NCBI GenBank assembly: GCA_028571685.1
Contig: CM053144.1
Span: 94,270,171 to 94,334,170 of the forward strand
From: Heterohyrax brucei
Taxonomy: Eukaryota; Chordata; Mammalia; Hyracoidea; Procaviidae
Length of the DNA: 64,000 nucleotides
Reading direction: 5' to 3'
A model generated the notes under the pieces. The model saw only the letters and a list, made by a program, of their open reading frames with translations, ran no database searches and was not told the origin of the DNA. A program made the translations under genes and the position numbers. How positions within the stretch are numbered: the first letter of the stretch is position 1; each line of letters starts with the position of its first letter. This document shows positions 56,701-64,000 of this stretch, in pieces.

Positions 56701-57870
56701 CTTTAACATATAGCATAGAAAAACCACAAAATGGAAGACAGTCACAAGATACTGGGAATCATGGCCCAGCCACATGGCTACACATTTTGGGGGGGACACA
56801 ATTCAATCTGTGACATCAACTTTGTTTAGAAAGGAAAGAAACCTCGGATTTGTAAAGCTCTACTGAAGAAGAACACAGTGGGAGGCCTTTCACTACCTGA
56901 CTTTAGAACCTATTACACTACCACAGTAGTCAAAACAGCCTGGTACTGGTAGAAAAAGAGACATATAGATCAATGGAACAGAGTTGAGACCCAAAAATGC
57001 CACCATCCTCCTATGAACAGTTGATATTTGACAAAGTCCCCAAGAGTTTAAACTGGGGTAAGAATAGTCTCTTTAGCAAATGGTGCTGGCAAAATTGGAT
57101 ATCCATTTGTGAAAAATTGAAACAAGACCTGTATCTCACACCTTATACAAAAACCAACTGAAGTTGGATAAAAGACCTAAATATCAAATCTAAGGTGATA
57201 AAGCTCATCCAAGATAAAATAAGATCAACAATGGAAGTTTTAATACATAATGTAGACAGACTTCAAAATCTGACAAAGCACATTCAACAGAAGAGAAAAT
57301 AGATAAATGGGAACTACTATGAATCAAGCACTTTTGCTCATCCAAAGACTTCATCAAAAGAATTAAAAGACCACCTACAGAATAGGAAAAATTATTTGGC
57401 AACTGTATGTCAGACAGACATCTGATCTCCATTATCTATAAGGTATTACAAAATATCAACAAGATAAGGATAAATAATCCAGTTAAGCTATGGACGAAGG
57501 AGATAGACAGACATTTCTCTAAATAGGATATCCAGGTAGTCGAAAGACACATGCAGAATTGCTTGTGATCGTTAGCTATTAAAGAAATTCAAATCAAAAC
57601 TACAATGAGATATCATCTCACCCCAACAAAGTTGGCCATGATACAAAAAACACAAAACAACAAATGCTGGAGAAGCTGTGGAGAAATTGAAACTCTCCTA
57701 CACTACTGGTGGTGTTGCAAAATGGTACAACCTCTTTGGATAACAATCTGGTGCTTCCTTAGAAAGCTGGAAATAGATATACCAATTGATCCTGTAATTC
57801 CACTGCTCAGAATTTATCCTTCAGAAACAAAGGTTGTCATACGAACAGACATATATACATGAATGTTTGT
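53758..57870 (+). pseudogene. L1 ORF2 remnant (endonuclease, reverse transcriptase, C-terminal domain)
   Basis: The longest open piece (53836-54597, 253 codons) is the endonuclease: LSICCLQETHLRLKD holds the metal-binding E17; VGDENTPLS corresponds to the usual GDFNTPLS (F changed to E, D and N kept); and TFSRIDHVLGHK keeps the D and H of the catalytic SDH-type end. The RT region (55465-55815) has [13 protein letters not shown] and [14 protein letters not shown], then an in-frame TAG at 55813, after which [14 protein letters not shown] carries the catalytic FADD box near 55855. The C-terminal part at 57605-57862 has RYHLTPTKLAMIQK. The protein nicks DNA and primes L1 cDNA. Several stops, frame shifts and one LTR insertion make it inactive. 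Confidence 0.93.
56297..56815 (-). mobile_element. Solo LTR, ERVL-MaLR type, inside L1 ORF2
   Basis: TGTTTTAGTCAGCTAGGGCT to CAATCTGTGACA, 519 bp, flanked by an exact 5-bp repeat TCAAC (56292-56296 and 56816-56820). Removing it leaves continuous L1. It looks like a whole solo LTR and gives the order: L1 first, LTR later. Confidence 0.92.
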
Positions 57871-58254
57871 TGCAGCACAGTCCACAATAGCAAAAAGTTG
57901 GAATCAACCCTGATCCCCATCAACAGATGAATGGATAAGCAAACTTTGGTACATATACTCAATGGAACACTGTGCTATGATAAAAAGCAATGGCAATTTT
58001 ATAAAACATCCCATAACATGGTCTCATTTGGAAGAGATCATGCTGAGTGAAATCAATCAGTGTCAAAATCACAAATTTTGTATGAGACCCTTGTTATAAG
58101 GACTTAACAAGAGAATTATACACAGAAGAAAATGACTATGTTGGCTACATGGGTGGATGGGGGGATAAGGATTTATCATAGATGAGATAATTGATAGAAA
58201 TTTTATTCTTTTACTGTAATAAATAAAAAATAAAAACGTTGAAAACAAGCTGAT

Positions 58255-58535
58255 TCTGGGAGGATCAGCTGTCAATACCTATTTTGCTCCAGCATCTATG
58301 CTAAGTAGAAACATTAACCACAGCCCCTGCCTGCAAGGAGCTCTAAAGAAGTTTCTAGAAACCCATAATATACACTGCCAAGCCAAGTGCTGTCGAGTCG
58401 GGTAATAAATATTACAAAAGAGGTACAAACTAATGCTATGGGAGATCCCAGAAGGAAGAATGGTTTTTCTCGAGTGTTTGCAGTGACTGGTGGCATGCTA
58501 CTGGATTAGACTTATGGGATTAATGGGAACTTGTG
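58255..58535. repeat. Old interspersed repeat plus AfroSINE tail piece
   Basis: TGCAAGGAGCTCTAAAGAAG and GCTATGGGAGATCCCAGAAG resemble the same unnamed old repeat type as at 41480. At 58378-58405 is CCAAGCCAAGTGCTGTCGAG, a reversed AfroSINE tail-only piece. Confidence 0.45.
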
Positions 58536-58540
58536 AAAAT

Positions 58541-59720
58541 TATTGTTAGGTTCCATGAAGTCAGTTTGAACTCATAGCAGTTTGAACTCTATGTACAGTA
58601 GAGTCAGATGCTGCCTATTCCTGCGCCATCCTCACAATCTTTGTTATGCTTGAACCAATTGTTGCGGCCACTGTGTTAATCCATCTTATTGAGGATCTTC
58701 TTCCTTTCTTTTGGCCCTCTACTTTACCAAGCATGATGTCGTTCTCTGGGGACTGGTCCCTCCTGATAACATGTTCAAAGTGAGAGAGATGATAGTGCTT
58801 ATTGGTCCATTTATGAAAATTTTTGTTTTCTTTATGTTGAGGTATAATCCATACTGAGGGCTGTCATTTTTCATCTTCATCAGTAAGAGCTTCAAGTCAT
58901 CTTTACTTTCAGCAAGCAAGGTTGTGTCATCTGCATATCTCAGTTTATTGATGAGTCTTCCTCTGACACTGATGCTGCTTTTTTTTTTTTTTTTTTTAAA
59001 TATAGTCCAGCTTCTCTGATTATTTGCTTAGCATACAGACTAAATAGGTGTAGTGGAAGTGTACAACCCTGACACACTTTTCTTGACTTTAAAACACACG
59101 CATTCCCTGTTTCAGATTGAATGACTGCCTCTTAGTCTAAGTGTAGGTTCCTCAGGAACATGCTGAGTGTTCTGGAGTCCCCAGTGTCCAAATGGTATCC
59201 ATATTGTTTTATGATGCATACAATTGAATACCCTTTCTTAGCCAATAAAACACAGGTAAATATCTTTGTATTATTTTGTCTCTTCTGAATTGGGCTTGAA
59301 TTTCTACCAATTCCCTATTGATGTACTACTGCAAACACTTTTGAAACATTTTCAACAGAATTGTACTTGTGTATGATATTAATGATATGTTTTGATAATT
59401 GCTGCATTTTGTTGGATCACTTTTCTTTATATGGATACAAATATGGATTTCTTCCAGTTGGTTGACCTGGTGGCTGTCTTCCAAATTTTTTGGCATAGAC
59501 TAGTGAGTACTTTCAGTGCTGCATTTGTTTGTTGAAACATCTCAGTTGATATTTTGTCAGTTTCTGGAGCTTTGTTTTTTTGCCAGTGTCTTCAAATGCA
59601 GCTTGTACCTCTTTCTTCAGTAGCGTTGTTTCTTGATCATGTGCTGCCTACTAAAGTGGATGAATGTAGGCCATGGTATAGTGACTCTGTGTGTTCCTTC
59701 CATCTTCATATTCTTGAAGA
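58541..59720 (-). mobile_element. RTE LINE 3' part with internal deletion
   Basis: 3' end at the left (GTTAGGTTCCATGAAGTCAG, GCGCCATCCTCACAATCTTT, GGGGACTGGTCCCTCCTGAT). It jumps at about 58790 past the C-terminal block to CTTATTGGTCCATTTATGAA, then runs through the RT region (GTTGTGTCATCTGCATATCT) and linker to TTCCTTCCATCTTCATATTC. The minus strand encodes LAESKDDLKLLLMKMKNDSP at 58880-58919. An T run at 58980-58997 interrupts it. Inactive. Confidence 0.88.
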
Positions 59721-60400
59721 CAGAAGTAATAGGAAAACAAAGAGGTAGAAAATTTCAGGTCTGTAGTACAGCAGAAGCAAAAACTTCAGTTAATCCATTG
59801 GGTTGGAGCCTACGAAATTTATAAAGTGTAATTATTTAAAGAATTTTAAATAATAGATTTTATTAATATTAAATTGAATCCAAGTTATTGAATTATTTTC
59901 TTTTTAACTTTAAACTCATCTTTTTATACTCTATTCTCTCATATTGGAGTTTGCACCACCTGGGAGCTGCCAACAGGAAGTGTGAGAGTAGACTCCAAAG
60001 CTGAAAAAGAAAGAAAGGACTTGCTTCTTGTTTGCTTTCCAGCTGTTTGCAGTTTCTGTGAGCAGCATCCCAAGGATGGGCACTTCCTCTACCAATGGCA
60101 GTTCCTTCATAGGCAAGCAGGGTCCAGTTTGTGGTTTGCTCAACACCTGCAGAGCCAGCCTCCTACCTCTCAGTGACAACAGCTGGCTGATTTCCCTTTC
60201 TCAGTTGCAGCTATGAAGGCCAGCTCCTCCAACCTCTTGCCTTTGTTCCTCTGGAGGTAATACTTACTTCCTAGAATCAATACCAAGGAGATATTTTAGT
60301 GGTTTTTTGTTGTTTATCTTCTCACTGATCTAGTTAATAACTCTGTACTTAGTTAACAAATCTTTATTTAATTTCACTTTTTCCAAATAATTTATAAGAT
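59721..60400. other. Unassigned DNA, possible old LTR
   Basis: From about 59930 the sequence becomes GC-richer (CACCTGGGAGCTGCCAACAG, GCCAGCTCCTCCAACCTCTT). Right of the nested SINE, at about 60645, is CCTGACCGGATCCTGACTGA, reminiscent of LTR ends of the 'cctgactaataca' type. Suggestive only. Confidence 0.35.
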
Positions 60401-60404
60401 GTCT

Positions 60405-60642
60405 ATGGTGCAGTGGTTAAAGGCAATGGCTGCTAACCAAAAGTTCAGCAGTTCACAGTTGCCGAGTGCTCCTTGAAAACTCTATGGAGCTGTTCTGTTT
60501 TGTCCTATGAGTCAGAAAGATGTGGCAGTCTGCTTCTGTAAGGGAACCCTAGCCTTGGGAACCCTATGGAATGATAGTACTCTGTTGCTATGAGTCAGAA
60601 TCATCCCAGTGGCAATGAGTTTGGTTTTGGTTTTCTCTCTCC
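60405..60642 (+). mobile_element. AfroSINE, long variant
   Basis: CTATGGTGCAGTGGTTAAAG, GGCTGCTAACCAAAAGTTCA, AAGATGTGGCAGTCTGCTTC in the middle, CTATGAGTCAGAATCATCCC tail, then GGTTTTGGTTTT. Confidence 0.94.
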
Positions 60643-60834
60643 TGACCGGATCCTGACTGACACAGTAAATGAATTATCTAGAAACTACAATATTGGTGAC
60701 AATTTCCACATCAATAAATTCTATTGTGAATTAATATCACCAGAGAATTCATAGTTACTTATTCTTTACTCACAAAAGAGTATTTAATATATACATCAAG
60801 AAAATGAAAAAATCAGTTATTATTCAAATATATA

Positions 60835-60895
60835 TAAAAAACCCAAACCCCATGCCCTTGAGTTGATTCTGATTTATAGTGTCTCTATAGTGATT
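60835..60895 (-). mobile_element. AfroSINE 3' fragment
   Basis: AAAAACCCAAACCCCATGCC then TTGAGTTGATTCTGATTTAT. Tail only. Confidence 0.78.
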
Positions 60896-61054
60896 TAAAT
60901 TTTCTGTATGTCACTCATCAGAAAGATTAGTTTTCCAAGAAAGAAATACAATATGTACAACTGTGCAAGAGTTGTGCAATATGTACAACAGTGCAGTGTG
61001 CTCTGGATGATTATTAAGACTTGTTAGAATTTTCCCACGTGCTTTCTCAAAATC

Positions 61055-61245
61055 TCTTGCCATTGAGTCAATTCTGATTTACAGTAACACTATGGGACAC
61101 AGTAGATTTGTCCTATAGGGTTTCCAAAGCTAGACTCTTTACAGAAGACTACTACATCTTTAGCCCGCAAAATGACAGGTAGGTTGGAGCCACTGACATT
61201 TCACTTAGCAGCTGAGGGCTTGACCACTATACAGCCAGGGCTTCT
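61055..61245 (-). mobile_element. AfroSINE, long variant
   Basis: CTTGCCATTGAGTCAATTCT, GGACACAGTAGATTTGTCCT, CTAGACTCTTTACAGAAGAC, then TTTCACTTAGCAGCTGAGGG and CTATACAGCCAGGGCTTC. Confidence 0.88.
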
Positions 61246-61249
61246 TAAG

Positions 61250-62100
61250 TTTCCTCTACACACTTCCAATTTTTACTGCTGTACAATGTGAGTAAAGTTG
61301 TCCTTGAACCTTGATGTCTGTTTGTGTATTTGTGTGTTCACTTGGCAATAGGGCCAGAGGGGAAGAGTAGCCAGCCATCCCACCTCTTGTTTCCCCATCC
61401 TATCAACAGTCTTGTGGAATTCTGGATAATGGGTGGATCAGCCTGTGGAGGCTACCCAGCTGGAAACTGCACGTTTGCTTAGGAGTGAGCTTCCTCTGGA
61501 CCAACCATAGGCAGTTTATTTCCCAGATAATATGTGTGTATATCCTTAATTATGCAGCTAAATGTGTATATTCTCATTTTTATCATGGTTAATAAATATT
61601 TTTATTATGTTAGGAGTCATATGATAAATAATATCTCCAAGTATTTTTTTTAACCTGAACTGGGTCTGTCTACTTGGTTATGACATCCAAGATTCTAAAG
61701 CCAAGAGTGTGAAAAGTACCCACTTCATCCATTGTCTTGGTACACTACATTATATATAATTTGTGTTTTAGAAGAAAATGTGTAACAAATGGTGTTTATC
61801 TTGTTTCTGAAACTATGAGAAATTGAGTCTACCTGTTCATTTATTTATTTTTCCAAGTGACTATGTGATTTTTTTTCTGTTTTATTAGGGCCATTTTGAG
61901 TAAACCTGAAGTTGTTAACTAAACACCCTGAATACATTCAGATGTATGATGGTTAAAGGATGGGTATTACTTGCTTATTAAAAAGTTTCATTTGTAATGT
62001 ACTTCAATACCTATAATCCAAGCTGGGTAAATAAAAGTTTTGTAGCTGTCTGATACTTAAGCAAGAGTAGTCAAGATCAAAACTGTGTTACCACCATCGT
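61250..62100. other. Unassigned intergenic DNA
   Basis: No gene or repeat recognised. Confidence 0.35.
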
Positions 62101-62104
62101 TAAT

Positions 62105-62822
62105 CTTCTATTGCTGCTGTCACAAATTACAGTAAATTTAGTGACTTAAAAGAATACACATTTATTGTCTTATAGTTCTGTAGACCTGAAGTATGACAAG
62201 AGTCTCACTGAGCTAAAATATAGGTGTGTGTCTGCTGCATTCCTTTCTGGACGTTCTGGGTTAAAATTTATTTCCTTGCCTTATCTGGCTTCTAGAGATC
62301 ACCTGCGTTCTTTGACTCATGGCTCCCTTCCTCAGTTTTCAAGGATGCAACATTGCATCCTTGACCCCTCTTTCATCCCCAAATTGTTCTGAGCACAGCT
62401 ATGTAAGACTATCTGCTTTTAAAGATTTATTTAGTAGATTTGGCTCAGAGGATTGTCCAAGATGAGGATTGTCCAAGATAATCTGTCCATCTCAAAGTTC
62501 TTAACCCTAATCATATTTGCAAATACCCTTTGCAATGTAACCTTACACTATATATGCACAGTCGTGGGCATCAGATGCCTTAAAAACTAAAACCCAAACC
62601 AAACTCATTGCCATCAAGTTGGTTTCAACTCATAGTGACACTACAGGACAGAGTAGAAGTGTCCCGTAAGGTCTCCAAGACTGTGATCTTTTGGGAAGAA
62701 GACTGCCACATTTTTCTCCTTTAGAGGGGCTGGTGGATCCAAATGCCAGCTTTTGGTTAACAGCAGAGTGTTTAACTGTTGCACTGTGAGACATCCTTAG
62801 TGGTAATTATTCTGCCTACCTC
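62105..62822 (-). mobile_element. Old LTR, probably MaLR (MLT1/MST-like), split by a SINE
   Basis: TATTGCTGCTGTCACAAATT, CACATTTATTGTCTTATAGT, GGCTTCTAGAGATCACCTGC, ACCCTAATCATATTTGCAAA, CTTTGCAATGTAACCTTACA, then after the SINE TAATTATTCTGCCTACC. The order matches reversed old MaLR-type LTRs ('gtaggcagaataat' start). Very diverged, with no internal region. Older than the LTRs at 23464 and 56297. Confidence 0.6.
62582..62797 (-). mobile_element. AfroSINE, long variant, nested in the LTR
   Basis: AAAACCCAAACCAAACTCAT, CCATCAAGTTGGTTTCAACT, CAAGACTGTGATCTTTTGGG, GCTTTTGGTTAACAGCAGAG and CTGTTGCACTGTGAGA. A loose flanking similarity (GATGCCTTA / GACATCCTTA) may be its target duplication. Confidence 0.88.
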
Positions 62823-63628
62823 ACCATCTAACTGAGTTTTTTATTTAGCTCCCTTGTGGCCAGCTGGTGGTTTCTCAAATGCAGAGAACCATGAACTGTT
62901 CAGCCTCTTAATACTGAGATTCTGAGCTGGTAGGTATAGATAACTGAGTGGAGATCAAACCTGTTCAGATTCCTCTGAAAAGCTTTTTAAAGCTGTAGCT
63001 ACATTGTTTTGAACTAAACCTAGACTTCCATAATATGAAACCTCTGTCCCATTATCTCTTCTCCCATTATCCCGTAAAATACTGTTTTCATGAGCCACCA
63101 CTACTGATGGATTTGAGAACGTTCATTTGTTTTGTGGATAGGAGGGAAAAAGAAGAATGAGAATCACCACCCTACTTCCTCACTATTAACTTGGCTTAAT
63201 TTAGACAGAACAAAGGAAATCTAATCTAAAAACTTGCTTGCTACAGTTCAGTATTTCAAAATATTCTAATTAAATATTTTTAAAAGTTGAAGGTTGTATG
63301 AATATGTACTAATGTTTCTTTGCTTTGTTTAGCCTCCTCAGATAAGTAAATACCCTTTCTTAATGTTTTGACCAGTTGCTTTTAAGTCTTTCTCTGAAGT
63401 GAAGCAGGACAAAGCTGGTCATTTCACAGATACTTGGGCTAGTGAAGTAATGGGAAAGTTTTCTGAAAATTTCCTGTTTTTAACACATGGTAAAAACTCC
63501 AGAAGCACTTGGACAGATGATGCATTTGTTGACTTAGAAATAAAGCTGAAGAAAAAACTGCTTACAATTTTTAAAACTGTTACTATATCTATCATTGCAC
63601 ATGATTATTTTTTTAAACTGGAAGAAAG
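62823..63628. other. Unassigned intergenic DNA
   Basis: No recognised repeat. An 85-codon frame at 63399-63656 (plus) has no recognised motif and ends in the next SINE. Confidence 0.4.
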
Positions 63629-63629
63629 T

Positions 63630-63782
63630 ACTCACTGCCTCGAGTCCGACTCGTAGCAACCCTAGAGGTCAGAAAAGAACTGCTCCATAGAGTTTCCAAG
63701 GAATACCTGGCGGATTTGAACTGCTAATCTTTTGGTTAGCAAGATGTAGCATTTAACCCACTATGCCACTAGAGTTTCCTGG
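63630..63782 (-). mobile_element. AfroSINE
   Basis: ACTGCCTCGAGTCCGACTCG, AAGAACTGCTCCATAGAGTT, TGGCGGATTTGAACTGCTAA, CACTATGCCACTAGAGTTTC. Confidence 0.93.
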
Positions 63783-64000
63783 AAAAAAAGTACTTCTAAT
63801 AAAAAAGCTCCCCATGTCTTTAAGAACTCCTCATTTTGATATAACTTAAGCTAGACAATGTCAGGTGCAAATGTGTTTACAAAAAATTCTCTCTCGTAGA
63901 CTTTCAGAGGAGAAAGATATCATTTTGATGAAGAAGCAAGTAACTTAACATTTATGAAATTAGCTCATTCAGCTTTGAACTTTTTAAAACTAAAATTTAT

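Larger units (their letters stand above)
53438..58237 (+). mobile_element. 3' segment of the twin-primed L1 (inter-ORF, ORF2, 3' end)
   Basis: Plus-strand L1 starting with GTGATCATATCATGACAACT (inter-ORF, same as the reverse of about 2490-2505), ORF2 from about 53758, and a 3' end at AATAAATAAAAAATAAAAAC. It is split by an LTR at 56297-56815. GTTGAAAAC at 58238-58246 resembles GTTGGAAAC at 51970-51978, a possible short target duplication of the whole 6.26-kb insertion. Confidence 0.92.

Noticed and set aside
1-64000. CRISPR array, operon or prokaryotic mobile system
   Set aside because: Repeats are interspersed mammalian retroelements; there is no regular repeat-spacer array or closely packed coding.

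Overview
This window is repeat-dense, AT-rich mammalian nuclear DNA. Its interspersed repeats point to an afrotherian, most likely an elephant or a close paenungulate relative. About thirty copies or fragments of a tRNA-headed SINE carry the AfroSINE tail (a block like GAGTCAGAATCGACTCGACGG, then GGTTTGGTTTT). They sit beside RTE (BovB-like) LINE copies whose 3' end is related to that tail. L1 LINEs, ERVL-MaLR-type LTRs, MIR, L2 and a mariner fragment are also present. I read no host protein-coding exon, RNA gene, CRISPR array or operon. The longest open frame (253 codons, 53836-54597) is an L1 endonuclease. The species call is inference from repeat families recognised by eye.

Layout. 1-3719: 5' half of a minus-strand L1 (ORF2 endonuclease, ORF1, short 5'UTR), split at 1012-2000 by a solo LTR with a 6-bp target duplication. 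3720-6637: intergenic DNA with a MIR, an AfroSINE and an L2 tail. 6638-9930: a near full-length but decayed minus-strand RTE LINE. 10515-10962: solo MaLR-like LTR. 11-17 kb: sparse SINEs, RTE fragments and a foldback at 13780-14114. 17546-19595: an LTR-internal-LTR MaLR element with unlike LTRs. 19817-20190: mariner. 21-32 kb: SINEs, one LTR, an RTE fragment, L2 and MIR. 32672-34600: a 5'-truncated L1 with an exact 17-bp target duplication. 35-45 kb: SINEs, LTRs and AT-rich unassigned DNA. 45930-51665: a minus-strand L1 complex. 51979-58237: an L1 whose 5' third is inverted, the signature of twin priming, itself hit by an LTR. 58541-59720: another RTE fragment. 60-64 kb: SINEs and an old LTR.

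There is no gene pathway to describe. What can be read is a layered history: MIR and L2 are oldest and carry nested AfroSINEs; MaLR-type LTRs and L1s interrupt one another; AfroSINEs and RTE fragments lie inside LTRs, L1s, RTE and each other. No undescribed biological system could be supported. The most informative structures are the twin-primed L1, the RTE-associated foldback, the L1 with its 5'UTR joined to its 3' end, and the unlike-LTR MaLR element.
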